Source of the DNA: Pseudoips prasinana
Taxonomy: Eukaryota > Arthropoda > Insecta > Lepidoptera > Nolidae
Assembly: GCA_951640165.1 (NCBI GenBank)
Contig: OX621237.1
Span: 11,966,001 to 12,030,000, forward strand
DNA length: 64,000 bases
Reading direction: 5' to 3'
Positions 55,251 through 64,000 of the stretch are shown here, in pieces. The stretch's first letter is position 1, and each line of letters begins with the position of its first letter. The position numbers and the translations under genes were made by a program. A model generated the notes under the pieces. It did no database searches. It was not told the DNA's origin and saw only the letters and a program-made list of their open reading frames with translations.

Positions 55251-55613
55251 TTAGTAAAAAAATATTTCTTGCTGCGTGAGCATCGTGGCAGACCCCGCCG
55301 ACTCTGAGAAATATCCACTTGATCCACCTTCCCAAGATCGGAGAGTCCCACCTATCGACGTTTTAAGAATGATATTGGGGCTGGTGCGCATACGACGTAG
55401 CAGAGATGCGGACCTATTGCGCATGATGGCCGAAAAACTATCAACGGCCGCGTCGGCAAGCATTCCGGACGCGCTACAAAAACGCGGCAGCCCCATCAAC
55501 ACCCGGAACGTGTTGTTATATTGTATCCGCAAGCTTCTGTATACCCTCTGCGCAAAGTTGACCCACAAACTACACGTGTAAAAGTATTGGCAGTAGGCTT
55601 TGAAAAGCGTCAC
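55251..55613 (-). pseudogene. LINE reverse-transcriptase ORF, C-terminal part
   Basis: The minus-strand frame (about 120 codons) reads FKAYCQYFYTCSLWVNF, YNNTFRVLMGLPRFCSASGM, and MRNRSASLLRRMR. This matches my recollection of a C-terminal block of lepidopteran LINE proteins downstream of the RT domain. The opposite-strand frame of about 100 codons is its shadow. No catalytic motif is included. The SINE at 55614 abuts its 5' side. Confidence 0.6.
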
Positions 55614-55875
55614 CTTAATCTAAATAATAATATCTAGGGACAATGTCACACAGATCATCCTAGCCCCAAACTAAGCAAAGCTTGTACTATGGGTACCAGG
55701 CAACGATATACATACTTTATAGATAGATAAATACTTAAATACATAGAAAACATCCATGAATCAGAAACAAATATTCGTGCTCATCACACAAATATTTACA
55801 CTTACCGGGATTCGAACCCAGGACCACCAGCTTCGTAGGCAGGACCACTACCAACTTGACTACGGTGACCTGAGC
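55614..55875 (-). mobile_element. tRNA-derived SINE, antisense
   Basis: On the minus strand: head with CAAGTTGGTAGTGG (box A region), box B GGTTCGAATCC (about 55810-55820), body GAGCACGAATATTTGTTTC and TAGTACAAGCTTTGCTTAG. It is the same family as 35657-35905, read in the opposite direction, with scattered substitutions. Confidence 0.82.
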
Positions 55876-56275
55876 TGAATATTAGTGTAATACATGACCA
55901 GGCTACCAGCATGACACAGGCACGCCATCCGCATCAAATAGATATCGTGCTACTGTCAAAATATGCAAACCTAGTAACACAGCGTCCCAACCATACACTT
56001 TATTGCGTAGCGTAGGCAGCTACGTACGAATATTTCTATTGTAACGCGCTGAGCCAATTGACATTATTTACATTTCGAGGCCGATGACCTCGTGATGTGT
56101 AATTAACTGCAGTACGATCTACGAGTTACTTACTATATCATCGTTGGTACAGTGCCTATAAAATTTAGCAAGGAATGCATTTTTAGTCACATGAGTGAAA
56201 TCAGATTAGTGATCGAAAGTGACGCGCTTATAGCTATATTCTTTCAGCGAAGCGTAAGTAAAATAAATAAAATAA
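55876..56275. other. no gene recognised
   Basis: No motif or repeat identified. Confidence 0.5.
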
Positions 56276-56835
56276 AATAAAAAAGGTTTTATTCGAGTAG
56301 ACTTTAAAAAAGCGCTTGTAAATAGTCAGAACATGTTTGTAGTAATATAGTTGTATACATTAGATATTATTTCTAGTAACATAGATATTTAGGTACATTT
56401 GTATGAAAACATTTATAAAATTTATTTTATTACAGAAATGATATTTAGCTAGCTCGTATCAAGTTATTGTCAAGAGATTATGTTTAATTATCTAGTTTAA
56501 GTCTAATATTTTTACTACATATTGTCAATGGTTCTGTCTATATTAAAGGTATTATTATTATGACGGACCTTGTGTTAATAACGACGGTCGCGCTTTAATG
56601 CTACCACCGGATCCAATGCGCCCCAACTGAGAAGACCCAGCGAAACAAACTCAGTGGGTTCATCTACTACCGGTTTCAACACGACCCAGTTGAGACGGTC
56701 CGGCGAAACATACTCAAGCGGGCATGAACACGGGATTTGGTCCAATTAGAGTAATTATTTAGTAGGCAAACACAATATATGCTCGATCGGTTGTCTGAAT
56801 GCTTATTATTTTAGATTATATTTAGGTTAAAAGAA
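56276..56835 (-). repeat. unnamed repeat family with short open frame, second full copy
   Basis: Antisense copy of 42441-42995. The open segment 56575-56745 encodes the same internally repeated peptide with a few replacements (for example SPDRLNWVVLKPVV and the identical EFVSLGLLSWGALDPVV), ending ALKRDRRY and stop. Flanking similarity extends from the A/T-rich tail (AATAAAATAAAAAAGG) to ACAACCGATCG. Confidence 0.72.
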
Positions 56836-56869
56836 AAACTTCGAAACAATAAGTGAATAAGTGATTGGC

Positions 56870-57000
56870 GAGGTTAAGCTACTAAGCTCGCGGTCAGTCC
56901 ATTGATGAGTGACCACCAAATTGGTTTAATTTCTGAGCGTCTCCGTGCTTCGTAGAGCACGTAAGCTGTCGGTCCTGGTTGTAGCCATTAGGCATTAGTG
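56870..57000 (+). repeat. SINE body fragment
   Basis: Contains GGCGAGGTTAAGCTACTAAG and CTTCGTAGAGCACGTAAGCT, then GTCGGTCCTGGTTG, resembling the body of the SINE at 1212-1407 (CTTCGGAGAGCACTTAAAGC, TGTCGG). The head is missing or diverged. Confidence 0.45.
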
Positions 57001-57045
57001 CTCGAAACTTCAAAGGAAAATTAGACTTGAGAATAGATTACAGAA

Positions 57046-57202
57046 TCACACTAATATTATAAAGGCGAAAGATTTCTGTGTGTATGTTTGTACTTCTTCG
57101 TGTCTAAGCGGCTGGAGTGATTTTAATTAGCTGACACCCTGGATTAACACATAGGCGATAATTTATGAAGTTTAACGCGGGTAAAACCCCGGGCACAGCT
57201 AG
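57046..57202 (+). mobile_element. non-autonomous Helitron, 157 bp
   Basis: A|TCACACTAATATTATAAAGG at the left; GCGGGTAAAACCCCGGGCAC then AGCTAG|T at the right. The 3' hairpin has one mismatch (CCCCG for CCGCG). Confidence 0.83.
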
Positions 57203-57479
57203 TATAAATACTTTAAAAGGCCATCGCTGTCTTTGCAAAAACGCTTTGTCCAACTATTAATTGACGCTTCACGTCACCAGAAGCCTAGCGTACCCATGGT
57301 TAAAGAATCAGCATTGCCATTCAGTGTGGGAACGATGTCAGTCTTCTGGGCACATTCCCCAGGCGATCGTTATTCTTATATAGGAAGTTAATATTACAAT
57401 ATGTTTAGTATCACAAGCAAATTAAGCTTCTTAGATAACGCCCACTATTTACGTTACACCTTGTATATAAGACTAGTTG
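57203..57479. other. no gene recognised
   Basis: Nothing identified. Confidence 0.5.
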
Positions 57480-57650
57480 AGGTTGTGGAATGAACACCCC
57501 TGTTGGGGCCCTTCAAAAAGGGAGGTTTCTTTAGGGTTTGCAACACGTTAATGATGCCCCTGGTGTTGCAAGCGTTCATAGGCTACGGTGACCACTTACC
57601 ATCAGGTGGCCCGTATGCTTGTGTATAAGAGCCATAATATTAATTTCGCG
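57480..57650 (+). repeat. common lepidopteran repeat fragment
   Basis: AGGCTACGGTGACCACTTAC followed by CATCAGGTGGCCCGTATGC. The same motif appears reversed near 26045-26065 and in part near 23730. Family identity (SINE or other) is not settled. Confidence 0.4.
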
Positions 57651-57791
57651 AGTACTGAAACCACAACGTGTTGTGAGCGCTTTCAACACTTAATAAGTGT
57701 TTTCCTAGACTAACAATAGATTTTGATAAGAGTTGTGGTCAGTAACTAGTTAGTTATCAGTAAGTTATTGCGCGTTCTCTACATCTACATA

Positions 57792-58231
57792 CAGGGTGGC
57801 CGAGGAGTTGACGTTCAAATGCAAAATTTTGATACTGTATGATGAGGAGTATCCGAATCACCCCCATGTATGTTCTACGATTCTGCGTTTTTTTGATACT
57901 TTGAAAATTTATGAGTCCTGAGCTCAGACCCTAAGTTTGAACTTTAGAATAAATACTAAGTCAGTTCTGCAATGATTAGTTAAACCATAATTTTTAGGGT
58001 GTTTGGTTAAACTATGCTTATTAATTATCACAAAAAAACTGAACCAGAAATATACAACTGAACGAGAAAAATGTCGAAAACTGATGTTAGGTAAAATTTA
58101 CGAAAAAAATCATAAAAAAATTATATCTCGAAAACTAAGCACAATCGTAGAACACATGGGGGTGATTCGGATATTCCTTATGATAAAGTATCTAAATTTT
58201 GCGTTTGAACGTCAACTCCTCGGCCAGCCTG
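57792..58231. mobile_element. MITE with ~93-bp terminal inverted repeats
   Basis: 440 bp bounded by TA (57790-57791 and 58232-58233), starting CAGGGTGGCCGAGGAGTTGA; the right end is the complement of CAGGCTGGCCGAGGAGTTGA. The inverted repeats run about 93 bp each with around ten mismatches and a short gap, past GAATCACCCCCATGT to TTCTACGATT. There is no coding capacity. The TA target and CAGG ends suggest a Tc1/mariner-type MITE. Confidence 0.82.
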
Positions 58232-58779
58232 TATATTGAGTATGCAAATGATAGCAAAAGGAAAATATGCAAACCCATATGGCATTGACACGGAACCATC
58301 CAGAATATGAATACGGTAGGTAATTGAGAATCGTTAATCGTGACACCATTAAACAAGGCCACTGCGCCATTTCTTGGAGCAGAGGTATCGTGACGTAACA
58401 GGAAATTAATTTAGCTATGATTTACGAGATATACAGGGTATTGTACTAAATAACTGTGATGCGGTTGTGTCATAATTCGGAAGCGGTCAATTGCGCCGAA
58501 GATATTAAGGTGCACAAGTGTATGCGCAAACGCAGATGCACTCACTAGCCCTACCCCTCCGTCGTCTAGTCAAACGTAAAACCTTCCTAAGAATTAAATT
58601 AAGATATTTTTGCAACTTTATTTTAAATTTAGATTCATTCATTTCTTCTCTGGTGTCTTTAGGTAAACTATTGAGTACCTACGTACGGGATACGTTCTAA
58701 TAAAGTTCAATCTCCGTAAACATTTGTAACTCTCGGAACAATGAATTCCCCTGAGGTCATTGACCTTGTATTATATCTG
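58232..58779. other. no gene recognised
   Basis: A 60-codon frame at 58518-58700 has no domain. The left end of the next LINE may extend into the right part. Confidence 0.4.
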
Positions 58780-60130
58780 TTACTTTCCTAAGCATTGAAT
58801 TATGCTCCTGTTTGCCATTATTGTTTTTTGCAAGAAGGTATTTATGTTTTAGTTTTACGGGTAATATGTTACAAATGTTGAATAGCTGGTAGTAGTTTTC
58901 TTAATATTTATTTTTTGTTTTTTTATCTACAAGTAGTTTTAAGAATCGGATTTGTATATTTTCCAGTTTGTCAATGTATGATTTAAATGTGAGCCCATAG
59001 CAATCAAGTGCATAATCCGTAATAGGTTCTACTAGAGATTTATATAGCAGTTTTAATGTACATCTAGGAACCCGATAGCTTAAGTGATAGAATTTACCGA
59101 GTATCACCCTTAGTTTATAAGTGCTACATGTTCTGACCAAGTGAAATGTTCGTCAACTTTCATACCTAATTAAGTTACACAATTTACTCTTTGTATCGGT
59201 TTGCAACTACAATCAACGAGGTTATTGTGAATACATTTAAATGAATGAGCGAATAATGAGCAAGGAGTTTCTTTTAATTGTAGGTATGGAGAACGTATGA
59301 TTAAAAGTTTTGTTTTTTCGGAGTTTAACACTATGCCGTTGTCATGAGACCACTTCACAACAGCATCCACGTCTTTTTGAACAAGCTGATAGGTTTCTGC
59401 TAAGTCATGCGCAAAGGTCGTCCGCGGACATATGCGTCAAGCAATATTGCAACACTTGACATAGGCTGTTTACATGCATTAAGTAGCAAGTTGGGCCGCA
59501 TCCTGATCCCTGCGGTACCCCCCACCGAACCGATTTCTCATCACTCAGCATGTCACCAATCTTTACTCGGTAAGACCGTGATGTGAGGTCGTCTCTAAAC
59601 CATTTATTCAAAGGCTCCCGCACCCTACACTCCTCTATTTCATTCAATAATGTGCTCGTTTCTAAAGTCTCGAAGGCCTTTTTAAAATAAAAAAATACAG
59701 CAACAATATTTTTTTTATCATTTAAGTAAGTGTTGATCTCGTCAGTAAATTTATACATTAATGTGTTAGAACTTTTTCCTTTTTGGAAACCATGCTGTGA
59801 ATTATTTAATATGTTATTTGTGCTTAAGTAGTGTCCAAGTTGATTGACTATACATTTTTCTATGATTTTGTCCATGCTAGATGATATGGCTATTATACGA
59901 TCGATACGATATATACTATCGCCTTTTTTATAAATAGGACGTTGAATTGCTTCTTTGAGCTTACCTGGAAACGCATGGTGTTCAACAGATAAGTTAATTA
60001 ATTTGGAGAACACGGGGCTTATCCTGTCACTGATAAGTTTATTATCCGACATTCGTATTAGATCACTTCCAGGTGATTTTCGACAATTCATGTTTTTAAT
60101 AACTTTGCTTACGTAATTAACATTTACCGG
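58780..60130 (-). pseudogene. non-LTR reverse transcriptase, decayed
   Basis: Three minus-strand frames cover one RT. 59405-60091 carries KSPGSDLI, AIQRPIYKKGDS, IIAISSSMDKIIEK, NSQHGFQKGKSSNTLM, GVPQGSGCGPTCYL and a final SADDLCA where (Y/F)ADD is expected. 59170-59370 (KWSHDNGIVLNSEKTKLLII) and 58901-59140 (CTLKLLYKSLVEPITDYAL, IQIRFLKLLVDK) are the thumb and C-terminal parts in other frames. In motif A the catalytic Asp is replaced by Tyr (codon TAT at 59687-59689), so the enzyme is dead even apart from the frame shifts. Clade not assigned. No endonuclease was found upstream. Confidence 0.82.
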
Positions 60131-60743
60131 TTACCATCTCATACACCTATCTATATTTTGTACATAATCCTGCCTGCTCATCCATTTACTCTTACACACA
60201 TGTTTAACTTGTTTAATTTCCTCGTTAAAAATAGAAGCGAACCGATTAGCTATGTGTTGAGTACCTACCTTGTAGTTGTACTTGATTTTTACCGACTTCA
60301 AGAAGAAGGAAAGTACTCGATACGATTGTATTTTTTTATTGTTCGTGTATGTGCAGACGCCAGCATATCAAGCTACACCAATCTGTCAATTTTCCCCAAT
60401 TGAAAGTGAACCTTATGCTTATGTGATAAAGTTGAAAATACACATGATTACTCTAAAATTAAAAGGAAATAAGAATTCTTAATAGACAACATTACACAAA
60501 AATACCAACTACTGTAGGTGCTTATAAACAAAACATTTTGGTGTGGGTCAATGGGTGCCAGCTTCAGCATTAGCTGCAACAAGAGTTGCTGTACCGCGGG
60601 TATTCAAGTTGGCCCCAGTGATTGACGTCATACATATAATTTCTGCATCGGTATTAGTTACAAAACTTAAAAAGAAATTAGATACACTAGACGCAATTAC
60701 AAAGAAAAATAAGTTATAATAATATGAAAAACAACACTTAGAT
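60131..60743. other. no gene recognised
   Basis: TTTTTACCGACTTCAAGAAG near 60290 resembles a string common in lepidopteran repeats. The remaining sequence shows nothing. Confidence 0.4.
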
Positions 60744-61262
60744 TAAATAAAATAAAATAAAATAAAATTAAATTAAATTAAATTAAATTAAATTAAATTA
60801 AATTAAATTAAATTAAATTAAATTAAATTAAATTAAATTAAATTAAATTAAATTAAATTAAATTAAATTAAATTAAATTAAATTAAATTAAATTAAATTA
60901 AATTAAATTAAATTAAATTAAATTAAATTAAATTAAATTAAATTAAATTAAATTAAATTAAATTAAATTAAATTAAATTAAATTAAATTAAATTAAATTA
61001 AATTAAATTAAATTAAATTAAATTAAATTAAATTAAATTAAATTAAATTAAATTAAATTAAATTAAATTAAATTAAATTAAATTAAATTAAATTAAATTA
61101 AATTAAATTAAATTAAATTAAATTAAATTAAATTAAATTAAATTAAATTAAATTAAATTAAATTAAATTAAATTAAATTAAATTAAATTAAATTAAATTA
61201 AATTAAATTAAATTAAATTAAATTAAATTAAATTAAATTAAATTAAATTAAATTAAATTATT
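60744..61262. repeat. (AAATT)n pentanucleotide array, ~500 bp
   Basis: After four or five AAATA units the sequence is an apparently uninterrupted (AAATT) array from about 60765 to 61260, about 99 units with no substitution seen. It ends at TTCTAGATAA. The length may be limited by assembly. Confidence 0.95.
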
Positions 61263-61597
61263 CTAGATAAATATAATATATATAATAGAAGATTTAAAAA
61301 ATAATTGTTATTTTTTCGTCGTATCTAGATTAATGAAACTGTTTCAATTTTTCCGACAAGAAGTTGATTTCGATGTCACGAGAGAATCTTTGAGGTCAGA
61401 AAAAACATTTATAAAGTCATAGTGACTAAGCTATCGTCTCAATGATTTATCAAGACGCTGTGACACAAATTGGTGTAAAAGAATATCTCACAACATTCCT
61501 CAAATTCATCTTCATCAAAGCTAAAGTATATATAAAGAGTAAACCATATGCAGATTGCTTAATCCAACACTGTGCTATAGATCAGTTAATGATAAAA
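61263..61597. other. no gene recognised
   Basis: A 67-codon frame at 61442-61645 runs into the Helitron and has no domain. Confidence 0.45.
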
Positions 61598-61794
61598 CTA
61601 GCTGTGCCCTTCGGTTTTACCCGCGTAAAACTTCATAAATTATAGCCTATGTGTTAATTCAGGGGGTCAGCTAACTACTAAAATAACTACTAAAATTTTA
61701 TTAAAATCGCTCCAGCCGTTTAGACGTAAAGAAGTAACAAACATACACACTCCCATAGTCACACACTTTCGCCTTTATTATAATATTAGTGTGA
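61598..61794 (-). mobile_element. non-autonomous Helitron, 197 bp
   Basis: Minus strand: A|TCACACTAATATTATAATAA at the start, body TTACGTCTAAACGGCTGGAG, and a CGCGGGTAAAACCG partial hairpin with GGCACAGCTAG|T at the end. Confidence 0.83.
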
Positions 61795-62336
61795 TAATTC
61801 ATGCGGCGGACCGGCCGGGCGGTCGACATCGGCCATGGTAAATTGCGTTTCTATCGGCGACGCATTCGATGTAAAAAAAATGAGCTTCACGTTCTTATGT
61901 ATTTATCCAACCTGAACAAATATTACATTACAAATATAACCTGAATATATATTGCATTGAATATTTGTCACAAAACAAAATACTTGAAAAGAAGCAACGG
62001 GTAGGGGTAGTGAGATATTTCTTCATACTCAAGGGACCGTGCCACGAAAAAGGTTGAAAAACACTGCTATAGATTATTGGAATTTAATGTGTTAAGGTGA
62101 GTCTGTGCTTAGGCTGCTCGGTGCTCTCGTAAGAAATCGGTACATACACTAATGGAAGCCTATGCATCCGATCATCATTCAGGTCAGATTCATTACCAAG
62201 GAGGTTATGAAATAGATTAAGCCAAGAACCGCGGTGCTAAGGTGTTTTTAAGGCTCTCTGGGCTAGAAACGTGCTTTACGAACTTCCAACGTCTCCTGAG
62301 AACAAAAAAGGTTGTTACATGCCGATTTTGTATTAA
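61795..62336. other. no gene; possible hAT-like terminus near 62040-62093
   Basis: CCGTGCCACGAAAAAGGTTG followed by AAAAACACTG resembles the 3' terminal inverted repeat of hAT-type elements (ends in CACTG). No matching left end was found. The part from about 62240 may already belong to the LINE to the right but shows no clear motif. Confidence 0.3.
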
Positions 62337-64000
62337 AGCACAAAGCTTCGTGATCTTATCTACCTTTCATACAAAATTCGGCCGCCTAAGTCTAAGCCAA
62401 AAATTCTCTTGCAGCGCAATTTTGGTAGCATTAACCTTACTAATCTTCTAGAGGACGCCAGCAGCATTGATTGGACAACGCTTCTTAATGCTAACACCAT
62501 TGATGAAAAAGTCGATATTTTTACGTCAACAATAGTCAATATCTACGACAAACATGCTCCTGTCCGGCCTATCAGATTGAAACATCTTCCAGCACCTTGG
62601 CTTTCAGATGATATAAAAATACTTCTCCATAAGAAAGTTATAGCAAAAACTAAAATGAAGATACGAAAAACTGATCATCACCGGGATAAATATATCAGTA
62701 TAAGAAATCACTGTAATAAGGTGTGTAGGGATGCACAACGCCAGCATATTCATAAATCTGTTCAAAATGGAGACCCAGCGAAAGTATGGAAATTTCTTAG
62801 ATCTATGGGGGTCGGAAAATCACGACAAGATAGTATTCCCAAAGACCTAGACCTCAACTTGCTTAATCAGCACTTCTCATCTTCGTCCAACTTTGACAGG
62901 ACTGTAAAAACCTCCACAATCAGCTATTTATCATCTTTCCCGGCTCCCAACTTTCCACATTTTGTCTTTAGTCAATTCTCTGCTTGTGATGTTAAGACGA
63001 GCGTATTGTCAATAGCATCCAATGCTATTGGTAGCGACTGTATTAGCCGTAACATGATCCTACCTATCCTTGACGAAATCCTTCCCATTATCTGCCATAT
63101 CCTCAATTTTTCCATTTCTAGTGGTGTCTTTCCATCCTTGTGGAAAAACGCACATATCATTCCTTTACCAAAGAAATCCCATCCCATTTCAATTTCCCAG
63201 TACCGTCCAATATCTATACTTCCTTTTCTATCCAAAGTTCTTGAGCGACTCATCCATAACCAACTCAGTGTGTTCCTACGCAAGAACAATCTCCTCAATC
63301 CTTACCAATCCGGTTTTCGTCCAGGTCACAGTACGACCACAGCCTTGATCAATGTTACGGAAAATATCAGGACAAGCATGGAAAATGGCAAAATGACAGT
63401 GCTTACATTGTTGGACTTCAGCAATGCCTTTAACACGGTAGATTTTGACATCCTTTTGGCCATTTTACGCTCTATTAACATATCTCCAACGGTAATTGAC
63501 TGGTTTCGCAGTTACCTGTTTGGACGTCGGCAGCGGGTTCGCATAGAAGACTCGTTCTCTTCTTGGTGTGATACTACTGCTGGTGTACCACAGGGTGGCG
63601 TTTTATCTCCTTTGCTTTTCGCTATATTTATTAATGCTATTTCTGACCAACTTATTTCAGCCTACCACCTTTACGCAGATGATCTTCAAATATACACCCA
63701 AACACCTTTTGACAAGCTATCGGAAGCCATTAATGTCATTAACAAAGACTTATCTCATATAAGCAAGTGGAGCATGAGATATGGTATCAATGTTAATCCA
63801 GAAAAGTGTCAAGTCATTGTTGTTGGCAGCTCTCGGAAAATTACTAATGTTGATTGGTCCCAAATTCCCCATGTCGTTTTCAACGACACTGTTATACCTT
63901 ATACTGACAAGGTGAAGAATTTAGGTATTTATATAGACAAGACTCTTTCCTGGGGTCCACAAATACAAGAAGTTAGCAGAAAGATGTTTGCTTCTGCTAG
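62337..64000 (+). CDS. LINE endonuclease/reverse transcriptase, reads off the window
   Basis: An open frame of about 554 codons from 62337 (just after a TAA) with no stop to the window edge. It encodes the last endonuclease residues (RDLIYLSYK), a linker (APWLSDDIKILLHKK) and RT motifs SQYRPISILPFLSKVLE, SGFRPGHSTTTAL, LLDFSNAFNTVDFDILL, GVPQGGVLSPLLFA and HLYADDLQIY (YADD at 63672-63683). It aligns collinearly with 51707-54043 but has many replacements, so it is a related subfamily rather than a recent duplicate. No ATG at the start of homology, so it is 5'-truncated or damaged there. The C-terminus lies beyond 64000. Confidence 0.87.

Noticed and set aside
55276..55581. Plus-strand 101-codon frame
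   Set aside because: Opposite strand of the LINE C-terminal fragment, which carries the recognisable residues.
60744..61262. CRISPR-like or satellite array with spacers
   Set aside because: A pure 5-bp microsatellite with no spacers, in eukaryotic DNA.

Overview
This window looks like non-coding, transposon-rich nuclear DNA from an insect, most likely a moth or butterfly. It is AT-rich and intron-like. It carries many short Helitron-type elements with termini familiar from lepidopteran genomes, several tRNA-derived SINEs, a cecropia-type mariner, a piggyBac-like remnant, a Ty3/Gypsy LTR retrotransposon and fragments of several non-LTR (LINE) families. I see no bacterial, phage or organellar gene organisation, no CRISPR array and no intact rRNA or tRNA gene.

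Only one piece of an ordinary host gene is convincing: a first coding exon (13133-13289, +) of a monocarboxylate-transporter-like (SLC16) protein, ending at a GTAAGT splice donor. No second exon was recognised, so the roughly 50.7 kb to the right may be one long intron filled with mobile elements. That is an inference.

Layout. 1-13 kb: mostly unassigned DNA with a SINE, an internally deleted piggyBac-like element (2204-3346, TTAA flanks), a ~51-bp minisatellite, an antisense SINE, a Helitron-like end, an RTE-type LINE tail and a hairpin cluster. 13-27 kb: the SLC16 exon, a 143-bp fold-back, a Helitron, a 357-bp tandem duplication and an intact mariner (21788-23075). 27-36 kb: a complete Gypsy element on the minus strand (27784-35055, 838-bp LTRs, CCCT target duplication) with two frame breaks in its reverse transcriptase, then a cluster of palindromes and a SINE. 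36-41 kb: a GC-rich, 5'-truncated R1-clade-like LINE (36769-40643), a SINE and a Helitron. 41-51 kb: LINE fragments, one copy of an unnamed repeat family, and a 742-bp duplication whose junction is an inverted 44-nt segment. 51-64 kb: two related LINEs (one reading off the right edge), several Helitrons, an antisense SINE, a 440-bp MITE with ~93-bp inverted repeats, a dead antisense LINE and a ~500-bp (AAATT)n array.

The elements do not form a pathway. What links them is insertion history (a LINE in a Helitron, a Helitron abutting a SINE next to a LINE) and a recurring pattern of near-perfect inverted repeats with very short loops, which suggests fold-back template switching. All family assignments come from reading motifs by eye; no database search was run.
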